Assembly: GCA_965238125.1 (NCBI GenBank)
Contig: OZ250179.1
Span: forward strand, 6,262,001-6,326,000
Source of the DNA: UBA6623 sp965238125
Lineage (GTDB): Bacteria; Acidobacteriota; Terriglobia; Bryobacterales; UBA6623
DNA length: 64,000 nucleotides
Direction: 5' to 3'
Shown here: positions 42,966 to 51,927 of the stretch, piece by piece
Numbering within the stretch: the first letter of the stretch is position 1
Layout: the number at the start of each line of letters is the position of its first letter
Program-made: the position numbers and the translations under genes
The notes under the pieces: generated by a model
The model's input: the letters and a program-made list of their open reading frames with translations, nothing else
The model's database searches: none
What the model was told of the DNA's origin: nothing

Positions 42966-44666
42966 CTACTTTCCCGCGCCCCCTACCGGGGGCTGGGTTC
43001 TCGCTCTGCTCGAACCTTCCGGCTCGTCCCGGAGGGTAAAGGAAAATAGCCCCGCCCCGGAGGCAATCGCGACGTACTGCTTGCCGTCGACGCTGTAGGT
43101 GATCGGCGAGTTGGCGATTTGCCCGCCGAGATAACGCTTCCACAGTAGCTTTCCCGTCTTTGCGTTAAGGGCATAGAAGAAGCCCTCGCGACTTCCTGAA
43201 AAAAGGACGTTGCCGGCGGTGGAAAGCAGTCCGCTGTCGGTTACGTCGGCCATGGCGAACTCCCAGGCCGTTTCGCCCGTCAACGGATTCATGCCGCGCA
43301 CCGCGCCGTAGCCTGACTCCTTGTCCCAACTATGAATTCGGTCGCGGGTGATGGCCGTAATCGTCGACTTGACGGTTCCGCCGGCGTACCAAGCCCCTGG
43401 GGTGTAAACGGGTTTCGACTTGTAGTAGGTGCTCGAGTAGCCTTCCCAAACCGCCAGGTAGAAAAGCTTCGTCAGCGGGCTGAACGCCGGCGCGTACCAG
43501 TTCGTCGCTCCCTGGACGCCGGGAAACGTCAGGCTGCCTTCTTTGCTCGGCCCTCGCCCGCGAACCTTGATGGGGCGGCCGGCCTCGTCGAGCCCCACCG
43601 CCCAGGTCTGCTTGACGAAGGGTTTGCCGAGCAGGAACTCGCCAGTCTCGCGGTCGAGCACGTAATAGAACCCGTTGCGGTTCGCCCACAGAATGAGCCT
43701 GCGCTCCTCGCCCTTCCAGGGAAGATCGACCAGCACCGGGATCTGAACCGAGTCGAAGTCCCATTCATCGTGAGGCGTGAATTGGAAATGCCAGGCGAGC
43801 TTGCCGGTATCCGCGTTGAGGGCGATGACCGAGTCGGTGTAGAGGTTGTCGCCGGGGCGCACGTCGGGGTTCCAGTCCGGGGAGGGGTTGCCGACGCCCC
43901 AGTAGGTGAGATTCAATTCGGGGTCGTACGAACCCGTCAGCCAAATCGACCCGCCGCCGGTCTTCCAAGCGTCGTTTTCCCAGGTCTCGTGGCCGGGCTC
44001 GCCGGGGCGGGGGATGGTGTTGAACTTCCAAGCCTCCTTGCCCGTTTCGGCATCATAGGCAGCCAGGAAACCGCGAATGCCCATCTCGCCCCCGGCGGTG
44101 CCGACGATGACTTTGTCCTTGACGACCAACGGCGCCAAGGCCATCGCATAGCCTTGGGTGTAGTCGAAAAGGGTGACGTCCCATTTCTTCGAGCCGGTCG
44201 CTCGGTCGAGCGCGATCAGGCGCATGTCGAGTGTGGCGAGAAAGAGCGTGTCGTCGAGAATCGCCACTCCGCGGTTGACGCGCCCGCAGCAGGGAACGAC
44301 CTTATCGGGCAGGTCGTGCTCGTAGATCCAAAACACGCGCCCGGTTTTGGCGTCTAAAGCGAAGACGTTGTTGGGTGCTTCGGTGACGTACATCACGCCG
44401 TCGACGACCAAGGGTGCGGCTTCGAATTTTTCGAGCGAGCGAGCCTGGAAAACCCAGTCCATCTCGAGCTGCTCGACGTTGGCGGGGGTGATGGAATCGA
44501 GCGCGCTGTGGTGGATGCTGTCATAGGAGCCGTTGTAGGTGAGCCAGTTGTGGGGCTCTTGGGCGGCCTTGAGGAGGCGTTCGTAGGAGACTTGCGCACC
44601 GACGGGCAGCCCCGCAATTTGCAGGCTCAAAAGCGTGAAGAGCAGCACTAGCGTCGAAGCTCGCAT
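42966..44666 (-). CDS. PQQ-dependent alcohol dehydrogenase-type quinoprotein
   Basis: A 566-residue exported eight-bladed propeller enzyme that oxidises an alcohol using PQQ. Signal peptide is LVLLFTLLSLQIAGLPVGAQ. The vicinal disulfide is Cys-Cys in VPCCGRVNRG, and the active-site Asp lies in TPHDEWDFDSVQ. Tryptophan-docking repeats (LDAKTGRVFWIY, YDAETGKEAWKF, LNADTGKLAWHF, LDRETGEFLLG, LNAKTGKLLWKR) recur. No haem-binding C-x2-C-H is present, so it lacks a fused cytochrome domain. The last 15 codons (…SRARTQPPVGGAGK) run into repeat-like DNA and may have been added by it. Substrate not predictable. Confidence 0.9.
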   Translation of the reverse strand: MRASTLVLLFTLLSLQIAGLPVGAQVSYERLLKAAQEPHNWLTYNGSYDSIHHSALDSITPANVEQLEMDWVFQARSLEKFEAAPLVVDGVMYVTEAPNNVFALDAKTGRVFWIYEHDLPDKVVPCCGRVNRGVAILDDTLFLATLDMRLIALDRATGSKKWDVTLFDYTQGYAMALAPLVVKDKVIVGTAGGEMGIRGFLAAYDAETGKEAWKFNTIPRPGEPGHETWENDAWKTGGGSIWLTGSYDPELNLTYWGVGNPSPDWNPDVRPGDNLYTDSVIALNADTGKLAWHFQFTPHDEWDFDSVQIPVLVDLPWKGEERRLILWANRNGFYYVLDRETGEFLLGKPFVKQTWAVGLDEAGRPIKVRGRGPSKEGSLTFPGVQGATNWYAPAFSPLTKLFYLAVWEGYSSTYYKSKPVYTPGAWYAGGTVKSTITAITRDRIHSWDKESGYGAVRGMNPLTGETAWEFAMADVTDSGLLSTAGNVLFSGSREGFFYALNAKTGKLLWKRYLGGQIANSPITYSVDGKQYVAIASGAGLFSFTLRDEPEGSSRARTQPPVGGAGK

Positions 44667-44768
44667 TTCCCAAGGATAGCTTACCGGGAGCGATTTACCG
44701 GCCTTGAGAGCGATGTCTGTCAGCCGCTCTAGCCGTTGCTCTAGCCGGGAGTCTCAGAAGTTGCGAAT

Positions 44769-44791
44769 GGGCAGGCCTGGAGACCTGCCCC
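44769..44791. repeat. Palindrome shared with 5925-5947
   Basis: GGGCAGGCCTGGAGACCTGC plus three bases forms a 7-bp-arm hairpin between the PQQ gene and yjbQ. Inverted relative to the copy at 5925-5947 with one mismatch. No T-run follows. Confidence 0.45.
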
Positions 44792-44821
44792 ACCGGGCGG
44801 TTTGCCGTCTCGCACGGCGGT

Positions 44822-45241
44822 CTAGTCGCCCGAAACGTGCAGCGACAGACGCCGATGGTGGGGGTGGCGGCGGTGTTCGAAAAGGTAGATACCCTGCCAG
44901 GTGCCGAGGGTGGGGCGGCCGTTGATGATCGGAATGGAGAGTTGCGATTGCGTTAGCGCCGCGCGGATGTGCGCCGGCATGTCGTCGGGGCCTTCCATGG
45001 TGTGGGTGTAAAGGCTCGAATCCTCGGGCACGAGGTTGCTGAAGAAGGTTTCGAGGTCGCGAACGACGTCGGGGTCGGCGTTTTCTTGGATGACGAGCGA
45101 CGCGGAGGTGTGTTGCACGAAGACGGTGAGCAAGCCTTCCGTCACTCCGAACCCGGAGGCCCAACGGGCGACCTCGGCGGTCACCTCGTAGAAGCCCTTC
45201 CCGCGGGTGCTGACGGTGATTTCGTGCGTGTGGTGCGGCAT
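44822..45241 (-). CDS. yjbQ: YjbQ/UPF0047-family protein
   Basis: A 139-residue protein of the UPF0047 family, for which thiamine-phosphate synthase side activity has been reported; its main role is unsettled. Family blocks are all present: GLLTVFVQHTSASLVIQENADPDVVRDLE, YTHTMEGPDDMPAHI and GTWQGIYLFEHRRHPHHR, with the conserved His residues. Divergent from the acyl-CoA dehydrogenase gene across 91 bp. Confidence 0.92.
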   Translation of the reverse strand: MPHHTHEITVSTRGKGFYEVTAEVARWASGFGVTEGLLTVFVQHTSASLVIQENADPDVVRDLETFFSNLVPEDSSLYTHTMEGPDDMPAHIRAALTQSQLSIPIINGRPTLGTWQGIYLFEHRRHPHHRRLSLHVSGD

Positions 45242-45332
45242 TTGCTTACACTGTAGCCCACGTCTGAGCCCAACCCCGCTCTGTTAGAATTGGCAGTCGC
45301 CACACTCTCGTTTTTCCGCCAAGGGAAAGCTT

Positions 45333-46535
45333 ATGAATATCGAATATTCTGATCGCGTCAAAGACCTGCAGCAACAAGTCTCGGCCTTCATGGACGAGCA
45401 CGTCTATCCCAGCGAAAAGACTTACGCCGAGCAGGTTAATGAAGGCGACCGGTGGCAGCCGACCGCCGTGATGGAGGAGCTGAAAACCCGCGGCCGCGAG
45501 CAAGGGTTGTGGAACCTGTTTCTCCCTGAAAGCGAGTACGGCGCCGGGTTGACGAATGTCGAATACGCTTCGCTCTGCGAAATTATGGGTCGCTCGCCGA
45601 TTGCGTCGGAGTCTTTCAATTGCTCCGCGCCGGATACCGGCAACATGGAAGTGTTGGTTCGCTATGGAACCGAGGAGCAGAAGAAGCAATGGCTCGAGCC
45701 GTTGCTCGACGGCAAGATCCGGTCGTGCTTTTGCATGACCGAGCCGGCCGTGGCGTCGTCCGACGCGACGAATATCTGTTCGAGCATCGTGCGCGAGGGC
45801 GATGAGTATGTCATCAACGGCCGCAAATGGTGGAGTAGCGGGGCCAACGATCCGCGCTGCAAGATTTCGATCTTCATGGGCAAGACCGACCCGTCGGCGG
45901 CGCCCCACAAACAGCAGTCGATGATTCTGGTGCCGCTCGATGCCGACGGCGTCACCATTCACCGCCCGCTTACTGTTTTCGGCTATGACGATGCTCCGCA
46001 CGGGCACGCCGAGGTCAGTTTCGAAAATGTTCGCGTGCCGGCCTCGAACATCTTGCTGGGCGAGGGGAGGGGGTTCGAGATTGCTCAGGGACGGCTGGGG
46101 CCCGGCCGCATTCACCATTGCATGCGGCTGATCGGGATGGCCGAGCGAGCGTTGGAGATGATGTGCAAGCGAACCAAGGAGCGTGTTGCCTTCGGCAAGC
46201 CGATCGCGGATCAGGGGACGATTCGCGCCGACATCGCCGACTCGCGCATGGAGATCGAGCAGGCCAGGCTGCTGACGCTCAAAGCCGCCCACATGATGGA
46301 TACCGTCGGCAACAAAGTGGCGCGAGCCGAGATCGCCATGATCAAGGTGATCGCGCCGAATATGGCGCTGCGCGTGGTGGACCGCGCCATCCAAGCGCAC
46401 GGCGGCGGCGGTGTTTGCCAGGACTTCCTGCTGGCGAAATGGTGGGCGAGCGCTCGGACGTTGCGGCTGGCCGACGGTCCCGATGAAGTCCATCGCGCGG
46501 CGGTGGCGAAGCTCGAGCTGCGGAAGTACGACTAA
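45333..46535 (+). CDS. Acyl-CoA dehydrogenase
   Basis: A 400-residue flavoenzyme with the three-domain ACAD layout. The FAD/acyl-CoA block is CFCMTEPAVASSDATNICSSIVREGDEYVINGRKWWSSGA (about 132-172), followed by GFEIAQGRLGPGRIHHCMRLIGMAERALEM and the C-terminal IQAHGGGGVCQDFLLAKWWASARTLRLADGPDEVHR. The layout and length resemble ACAD11/long-branched-chain types rather than short-chain ones. A purine-rich GGGAAA lies 5 bases before the ATG. The next gene begins 6 bp after its stop but within a repeat, so co-transcription is plausible. Confidence 0.92.
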   Translation: MNIEYSDRVKDLQQQVSAFMDEHVYPSEKTYAEQVNEGDRWQPTAVMEELKTRGREQGLWNLFLPESEYGAGLTNVEYASLCEIMGRSPIASESFNCSAPDTGNMEVLVRYGTEEQKKQWLEPLLDGKIRSCFCMTEPAVASSDATNICSSIVREGDEYVINGRKWWSSGANDPRCKISIFMGKTDPSAAPHKQQSMILVPLDADGVTIHRPLTVFGYDDAPHGHAEVSFENVRVPASNILLGEGRGFEIAQGRLGPGRIHHCMRLIGMAERALEMMCKRTKERVAFGKPIADQGTIRADIADSRMEIEQARLLTLKAAHMMDTVGNKVARAEIAMIKVIAPNMALRVVDRAIQAHGGGGVCQDFLLAKWWASARTLRLADGPDEVHRAAVAKLELRKYD

Positions 46536-46541
46536 CGGGCG

Positions 46542-47474
46542 GTGTGCCCACTAAATGCCGCTATGAAAATGGGTGTCGGTGGCGTTCCTTCCGCCCCTTC
46601 AGGGCTCTTCCGGGTGGGGGTTCTCCCCGGGGTTACGCCTTCGGCTCCACCCCGGGCCATATTCCTGCCGCCTGTTCGCGGTTCAAGGCGGCTGCTCGCG
46701 GTTTGCCTGGTCGCTCTCGCCGGCTGTTCGGCTCCGCCGCCCAAGCCCGTTCCCTTTCGCCTCGACGACTACCGCCTTCTCGACCTCACCCACGCTTACG
46801 ACGAAAAGACGCTCTATTGGCCGACCGAGGGCAGTTTCGAACATGAGCGAACAGCCTGGGGCGTCAATGAGAACGGCTACTGGTACAGCTCCTATCGTTT
46901 CGCGAGCAGCGAGCACGGCGGGACCCATCTCGATGCCCCGATCCATTTCGCGGAAGGAGCCCCGGCGGTGGGCGATATCCCCATCGAGCGGCTCACCGGG
47001 CCGGGAGTTGTCATCGACATTTCCGCCAAGTGCGCCGCCGACCCCGATGCGCTGCTGACCGCCGGCGACATCGAAACGCATGAAGCCGTTCACGGGCCGA
47101 TCTCCCCCGGCTCGGCAGTGTTGGTGCGCACCGGTTGGGCGCTCTATTGGCCCGACGCCGCGAAATACCTCGGCAGCGACGTGCCCGGTGACGCATCGAA
47201 CCTCCATTTCCCGGGCGTGTCGGAGGAAGCCGCGAGGCTGTTAGTCGAGCGAAAGATAGTGATTGTGGGAATCGACACGGCGAGCATCGATCGAGGCGCT
47301 TCGACCCATTTTCGCGCTCATCGGGTGTTCGCGGCGGCCGGTATTGCGTGTCTGGAAAACGTCGCGCGCCTCGACGAGCTGCCCGCGACGGGCGCGACCG
47401 TTTTCGCGTTGCCGATGAAGATCGCGGCCGGATCGGGTGCGCCATGCCGCATTGTGGCGCTGGTTCCGCGCTGA
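46542..47474 (+). CDS. Cyclase-family (kynurenine formamidase-like) lipoprotein
   Basis: A metal-dependent hydrolase of the cyclase/formamidase family. The metal-binding motif is EHGGTHLDAPIHF, with DLTHAYDEKTLYWP before it and LVRTGWALYWPD, GIDTASID after. A lipoprotein signal (RLLAVCLVALAGCS) lies at about residues 49-62, so the first 45 residues are odd: they are encoded by a family-P palindromic repeat (46546-46690), which supplies all usable starts (ATG at 46542, 46563 or 46569, or an in-frame GTG near 46617). The true start is unresolved. Export as a lipoprotein is unusual for this mostly cytoplasmic family. Confidence 0.8.
   Translation: MCPLNAAMKMGVGGVPSAPSGLFRVGVLPGVTPSAPPRAIFLPPVRGSRRLLAVCLVALAGCSAPPPKPVPFRLDDYRLLDLTHAYDEKTLYWPTEGSFEHERTAWGVNENGYWYSSYRFASSEHGGTHLDAPIHFAEGAPAVGDIPIERLTGPGVVIDISAKCAADPDALLTAGDIETHEAVHGPISPGSAVLVRTGWALYWPDAAKYLGSDVPGDASNLHFPGVSEEAARLLVERKIVIVGIDTASIDRGASTHFRAHRVFAAAGIACLENVARLDELPATGATVFALPMKIAAGSGAPCRIVALVPR
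46546..46690. repeat. Dispersed palindromic repeat (family P, copy C) overlapping a gene start
   Basis: AATGCCGCTATGAAAATGGG, CCGCCCCTTCAGGGCT, GGGTGGGGGTTCTCCCCGGG, CGGCTCCACCCCGGGCCATA and CTGTTCGCGGTTCAAGG match copies A and B in order. It sits between the acyl-CoA dehydrogenase stop and the lipobox of the cyclase-family protein and is translated as that protein's N-terminal extension. Confidence 0.65.
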
Positions 47475-47525
47475 GGCGATCCCCTTAATTCGGTCAAAGT
47501 TTTGTGCCGAGATCGAAAATGGCCC

Positions 47526-47555
47526 TTGCCAACTAAGCGTGATAGGACGTAGAAT
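47526..47555 (+). promoter_or_regulatory. Sigma-70-like promoter for the FecR-like gene
   Basis: TTGCCA (47526-47531), 18-base spacer, TAGAAT (47550-47555); transcription would start about 40 bases before the ATG at 47601, leaving room for the GGGGGGAG ribosome-binding site. Confidence 0.45.
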
Positions 47556-47600
47556 CCTAACCGGAGATCCCAAGACGAATCTCCGGGGGGGAGCGCGTCA

Positions 47601-48338
47601 ATGGACCGACGCCTACTGCTGTGCGCGGCGGTACTGAGTAGCACCGCCGTCGCGCAGGCGCAAATCGCCATTTCGCCCCGTGCCGGGCTGATCCACCACG
47701 TGGAGGGTGAAGTCCGGGTTGACGGGATGGCACTGGACGTGAACTCCGGCTCTTTTTCTCACCTCAAGCCGGGTAAGATCCTACAGACTCTGGACGGTCG
47801 CGCGGAGTTGATCCTTAATCCTTCAAGCATCCTTCGCGCCGACGAGGCAACGCAATTCCAATTGCTTTCCGATGAAATCAACCGAGTCGAGGTGCGGTTG
47901 CTCTCCGGGTCGCTGTTGATCAAGCTTCGTGAGCAGCCCAAGGAATCTTCGATCACGGTTTGGTCCGGTGAGAGTGAAATCCGCCTGGTTGAGCGAGGTG
48001 TTTATCGGCTGGACGCCGAGCCTTGCGGGGAGCATCGACTGCGTGTGATGAGCGGCTTGGCGACGGTTGTCCGCGAAGACATTGAACTGCGGCCGCACAG
48101 CGGTCAGTCGCTCGACCTAAACGCCGAGGCGGCGACACCGCAAAGGATCGCGCGCTCGAACCGCGAAGCCCTCGACGAGTGGAGTCGCCGCCGAGATCAG
48201 GTCCTCGCCGACGCAAATCGTATCAGGCCCTATTCCAATCGACGTCTCGTGGACGGGCTCGTCTTCCTCGCCCGCCACGGCCAAAGAGGCAAGCTCCCCT
48301 CCTACGGACGCGGCGCCCCACGCGGTGCGCGCCGTTGA
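47601..48338 (+). CDS. Secreted FecR-like domain protein
   Basis: A 245-residue exported protein: signal peptide RRLLLCAAVLSSTAVAQA, then a FecR-type beta domain (about 30-175, GLIHHVEGEVRVDGMAL…LKPGKILQTLDGRAELILNPSSILRADEATQFQLL…VEVRLLSGSLLIKL). The last 25 residues (GQRGKLPSYGRGAPRGARR) are basic and low-complexity, and an inverted-repeat element starts 53 bp later, so the C-terminus may have been altered. No membrane anchor or sigma partner is near. GGGGGGAG lies 7 bases before the ATG. Convergent with the TonB receptor gene. Confidence 0.75.
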   Translation: MDRRLLLCAAVLSSTAVAQAQIAISPRAGLIHHVEGEVRVDGMALDVNSGSFSHLKPGKILQTLDGRAELILNPSSILRADEATQFQLLSDEINRVEVRLLSGSLLIKLREQPKESSITVWSGESEIRLVERGVYRLDAEPCGEHRLRVMSGLATVVREDIELRPHSGQSLDLNAEAATPQRIARSNREALDEWSRRRDQVLADANRIRPYSNRRLVDGLVFLARHGQRGKLPSYGRGAPRGARR

Positions 48339-48390
48339 TGCGCTCATTCGGGATTCAGCAACCGTTCGCATTGCCGAACCCGCCCCCGAC

Positions 48391-48523
48391 GTGGCGTGAG
48401 CCGCCAGGCTCGCCGCGCCCGAGTCGTCGGGGCGGATCTTGGATCGCCGCCTTGCGGGGCCTGGCGAATCCGGGGATACGAACCGAGGAATCGGTTCGCG
48501 GCAAGCCTGGAGGCTCACGCCAC
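48391..48523. repeat. 133-bp inverted-repeat element (family K)
   Basis: The 27-bp ends are inverted repeats with two mismatches: the left begins GTGGCGTGAGCCGCCAGGCT and the right, read inwards, begins GTGGCGTGAGCCTCCAGGCT. No frame of interest inside. It lies between two convergent genes. Confidence 0.65.
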
Positions 48524-48548
48524 GGGGGACGGTCGGCGAAACGCCGCC

Positions 48549-48583
48549 AAAAAAACGGGGGAGGGCGCGAAGCACCCTCCCCC
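48549..48583 (-). terminator. Rho-independent terminator of the TonB receptor gene
   Basis: On the minus strand a perfect 9-bp stem (GGGGGAGGG / CCCTCCCCC) with loop TGCTTCGCG is followed after one base by seven T. It begins 14 bp after the receptor stop codon. Confidence 0.88.
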
Positions 48584-48596
48584 TGGGTTGGATCAA

Positions 48597-51500
48597 CTAG
48601 AACCTCAGCCGCAACCCGAACGTGAACTTGCGCGGGAGCAGCGAATTTGTCGATCTGCCGAACAAGCCCGACGTAAGGTTGTGGACCGTCGGCGTCAGGT
48701 TGACCCGGTTAAAGCCATTGAGAGCCTCGATGCGCAGCTGCATCTCGGCTGTTTCGTTGGGAAATGGGATGGGGAACCTCTTTAGCAGCTGGAAGTCCAC
48801 CGTGGCGTAGCCTGGGTGATCGAACGTGTTACGGCCCAAATTCCCCTGGATGCCGTCGGCCGGGAGCGGGAAGTCCGAGGCGGAGAAGAGCCCGCTCCGG
48901 AAGTCTTCCTTCGACGCCCCCGAGATGGTGTTCCCGAAAGCCGGAGCATTGGGAACGTCATAGTTCTCCCCGTCCGCGTTGAAGTCGCCGCCGGCCCCGA
49001 ACCCGGCCGTCGTGTGGACTGTGAAGGGTATGCCCGTCTGGAACACGCCGGTTGATGCGAGTTGCCAGCCGCCGAGCATCTTAGCCGCCAGCGAGTCACC
49101 GAAACTCGGAAAGTCATAAATGGCGTTAAACACGAAACGCGACCGCGCGTCGAAGTCCGCCCGGCCTCGCTGACGGCTCATGTCCGTCGCGTCGATGACC
49201 AAGCTGTTCGGTACTTGTGCCTGCGGTAACCCCGTCGTGCTGTAGAAGTCGAGGGTTTTGGCATAGGTGTAAATAGCACGATAGGACCAATCCCTCGAGA
49301 AGCGCTTGTTCAGCATGAAGGAGACCGCATGCCCGAACGCGCTGCCGCTCGTACTGGCATAGTTGATCCCACCGAAGTTGGAATTGAGCCGGTCAAGCGT
49401 GCCGTCGAGCAGGTCGCCGGGGATGCGGTTGGTATTCGTGTTCACGGTCAAGTGAGTTGACTTCGCTCCGCTGTAGGTGAAATCAAAGACCGTGTCGTCC
49501 GACAGTTGCCGCTGAACGCTGAACATATAGCTGTGAACCGTAGGGGTGTCCAGGAAGGGATCCGAAGAACTAATGCTGTCTTGCAAACCGGCAAGCCCTC
49601 CATCCTCGTCAAACTCAAACTCGATAGGAGGCGCGGGCCAACCGCTCCCATCAGGCGGCCCGGCGCCGAATCCGTAGGTAATCGGATCGTTGTTGAAGAT
49701 CGACAGCGCCGGCGTGGTAAGGGTCGGAAGGCCGCCGAACTGGACCGTCCAGTTGTTGGGAATCCGATCGTGGAACATGCCGTAGCCCGCGCGGACGGAG
49801 GTTTTTCCGTCCCCGAAAACGTCCCAGGCAAAGCCGACTCTCGGCGAAAGGCCATTCAGTCGGTTGAGCGAGGAAACCAGATTTCCGCCGACCTCGCGGG
49901 GGCCGATGCTCCCGTTGGCGAAGCGTTCCGCCAGATTGTTGCCCGAGCCGGGGTTGAAGTAGTGCACGATGGCCGACTCTTTCTCGTACTTGAGGACATT
50001 GCCGTAGTCGTTGTACCGTACACCGATGTTGAGGGTGAAACTGCGGGTGACCTTCCAGTCATCTTGGAAAAAGAGCGAGTTGTACTTCAGGCCGTCCTTG
50101 GTGAGCGTTCCGCGCACCTCGCCGGTTTGCGGATTCATGCCGGGTCCAATCTGGAGGAACGGCTCATCCTGAGCAAAGTCAAGGATATTGCCGAAGAAGA
50201 ACAGCGGCACCGTATTTGTGTTTTCCCAAGGCGTAAGATCGAGCACACGGTGATGCTCATAGCCGAACCGCATATTGTGGTTGCCGCGATTCCAAGAGAT
50301 GATGTCGCGGAACTCGGTGGTCGGGCCGTTCCAGCCGCCCGGAGCCCAATGGCCGAACCGGGCTACACCCGTCACCGAGATCCACGGGACCTTGGAGTTA
50401 TCTCCGGGAGAGAACAAACCGGCACCGTCCCGCTTGCCTCGAGCGAAGGAGAATGTGTTCAGCAGCGTCGGGCTGAAAATGTGCGTGAACTGGCTCTTGA
50501 AGAAATAATTGACCGAGGTATTCGGGCGTGTGATGCCGGGCCGAATGAAACCGGAATCGTTGCCGCGGGTGTCGGAAGTCGACCGGTAGTAGTAGAGGAA
50601 TATCCGATCGTTGACCTCATTGAAGTGATGATCGCCGCGCAGAGTGAACTGCTCTCCATGGCGGGGGCTCGAACTCGACACGACCGTTGTCCCCACGACG
50701 CGCAAATCGTCCGGAAACACGTCGGTGTTAAAGAAGGCCGACCCGGCGGCTTTGAGATCGCCCACCGTCTGGAAGTTCTCGAACGGAGCAATGGCGGGCG
50801 CCTGCAACCGGAAGATTTCAGCCGCCATCGAGTTCGGGAATTGGCTGCTCACGAAGTTCACGAATTCCGGCGTTTCGACGGTGTTCACCGCGGTTGCGGT
50901 CTGCGAAGACCGCAAGACGTCGAGTCCGGCGAAGAAGAAGGTCTTATTCTTGACGATCGGGCCGCCCCCGGTCGCCCACACTTCATTGCGGCGGAAGACG
51001 GGGATGTCATTTTGGACGATGTTGCGGCTGAGAAGCTTGTTATTCGTATGCCACCAGGCCGCTGTTCCGTGGAAGTCGTTCGTGCCGGCCTTGCTGATGA
51101 CCTCGATGAAGACGCCCGAAGACAAGCCCTTGTCGGCGGAAAACTCGGCCGCGCGGACATTGAAGGATTCAATCGTGTCCGGGAAGGGCGAAACGAAGGC
51201 CGACCCGGCTCTGGAATTTTCGTTGATATAGCTGCCGTCGAGAACGAACTGGTTGGAGTCCTGCCGCTGGCCGACCGCCATCACGCGGAGGCCGAGCTGA
51301 GGCTCGAAGTTGTCGACCTCGCCGCCGGCGGTGCGGCTGGCGCTCTGCGAGCCGCCGGTTAGACCGGTACCGATGACGCCGGGAACGATGGCGGCTTGAC
51401 GCCAGACCGTGCGTCCCGGAAGAGGCGCGTCCTCGAGCATTTGTTCGTCGAGTTGGACGCTGGTTTGTGCATTGGCCGTGTTGACCGAGGCCAGGGTAGC

Positions 51501-51872
51501 GGCGACGGTGACTTCGGTGGTGACTTCGCCGATTTCCATGACGGGCGCCAGGGTACGTACCTGTCGGGCCTCGAGGTTGAGGTTGGTTTGCGTCCAGGTG
51601 TTGAAGCCTTCGAGTTTGACCTCGACTTCGTAGTCGCCGGGCGCGAGATCGGCCATGCGGAAATAACCACTGGCGTTGGTGAAGACGACGCGCGCGACAC
51701 CCTGCTCCACATGGGTGATTGTTATTTCGGCGTCGGGGATGACGGCCCCGGAGGCATCCGCGACGGTACCCTCCAAAGCGCTGTCAAATTGAGCCGACGC
51801 CGGGTTCGGCAGCGCGACAAGAAGCGCGCCGACGAACAGCAGTTGAAGCATTTTCTTCGTGGTGTTTTGCAT
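48597..51872 (-). CDS. TonB-dependent receptor with carboxypeptidase-regulatory-like N-terminus
   Basis: A 1091-residue outer-membrane protein of the large acidobacterial type. Signal peptide LQLLFVGALLVALPNPASAQ; then a carboxypeptidase-regulatory-like/CNA-B domain (about 28-110, LEGTVADASGAVIPDAEITITHVEQG…SGYFRMADLAPGDYEVEVKLEGF); a plug-like region (about 120-260, …GGEVDNFEPQLGLRVMAVGQRQDSNQFVLDGSYINE…); and a long beta-barrel ending in the aromatic F of TFGLRLRF. Such receptors are thought to import or bind polymers; the ligand is unknown. ATG 51872 has GGAGAG 8 bases upstream. No partner (SusD, sigma) is adjacent. Confidence 0.92.
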   Translation of the reverse strand: MQNTTKKMLQLLFVGALLVALPNPASAQFDSALEGTVADASGAVIPDAEITITHVEQGVARVVFTNASGYFRMADLAPGDYEVEVKLEGFNTWTQTNLNLEARQVRTLAPVMEIGEVTTEVTVAATLASVNTANAQTSVQLDEQMLEDAPLPGRTVWRQAAIVPGVIGTGLTGGSQSASRTAGGEVDNFEPQLGLRVMAVGQRQDSNQFVLDGSYINENSRAGSAFVSPFPDTIESFNVRAAEFSADKGLSSGVFIEVISKAGTNDFHGTAAWWHTNNKLLSRNIVQNDIPVFRRNEVWATGGGPIVKNKTFFFAGLDVLRSSQTATAVNTVETPEFVNFVSSQFPNSMAAEIFRLQAPAIAPFENFQTVGDLKAAGSAFFNTDVFPDDLRVVGTTVVSSSSPRHGEQFTLRGDHHFNEVNDRIFLYYYRSTSDTRGNDSGFIRPGITRPNTSVNYFFKSQFTHIFSPTLLNTFSFARGKRDGAGLFSPGDNSKVPWISVTGVARFGHWAPGGWNGPTTEFRDIISWNRGNHNMRFGYEHHRVLDLTPWENTNTVPLFFFGNILDFAQDEPFLQIGPGMNPQTGEVRGTLTKDGLKYNSLFFQDDWKVTRSFTLNIGVRYNDYGNVLKYEKESAIVHYFNPGSGNNLAERFANGSIGPREVGGNLVSSLNRLNGLSPRVGFAWDVFGDGKTSVRAGYGMFHDRIPNNWTVQFGGLPTLTTPALSIFNNDPITYGFGAGPPDGSGWPAPPIEFEFDEDGGLAGLQDSISSSDPFLDTPTVHSYMFSVQRQLSDDTVFDFTYSGAKSTHLTVNTNTNRIPGDLLDGTLDRLNSNFGGINYASTSGSAFGHAVSFMLNKRFSRDWSYRAIYTYAKTLDFYSTTGLPQAQVPNSLVIDATDMSRQRGRADFDARSRFVFNAIYDFPSFGDSLAAKMLGGWQLASTGVFQTGIPFTVHTTAGFGAGGDFNADGENYDVPNAPAFGNTISGASKEDFRSGLFSASDFPLPADGIQGNLGRNTFDHPGYATVDFQLLKRFPIPFPNETAEMQLRIEALNGFNRVNLTPTVHNLTSGLFGRSTNSLLPRKFTFGLRLRF

Positions 51873-51890
51873 TTTGTGAACTCTCCATCT

Positions 51891-51927
51891 CACCCGGTTT
51901 GCGGCGGTGGTCGCCGCCTGCCGGGTG
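51891..51927 (-). promoter_or_regulatory. Strong stem-loop in the TonB receptor leader
   Basis: CACCCGG…GCGGCG pairs with CGCCGC…CCGGGTG around GTGGT, interrupted by TTT opposite CTG. It ends about 19 bp before the start codon, just upstream of the ribosome-binding site, so it could modulate translation or mRNA stability. Confidence 0.4.

Noticed and set aside
46542..47474. Tight operon of the acyl-CoA dehydrogenase with the cyclase-family gene
   Set aside because: The 6-bp spacing is produced by a dispersed repeat, so closeness alone is not good evidence for a functional operon.
49506..51362. A long plus-strand frame (about 618 codons) opposite the TonB receptor gene
   Set aside because: Antisense shadow of a high-GC gene; composition is implausible and no ribosome-binding site or family is visible.
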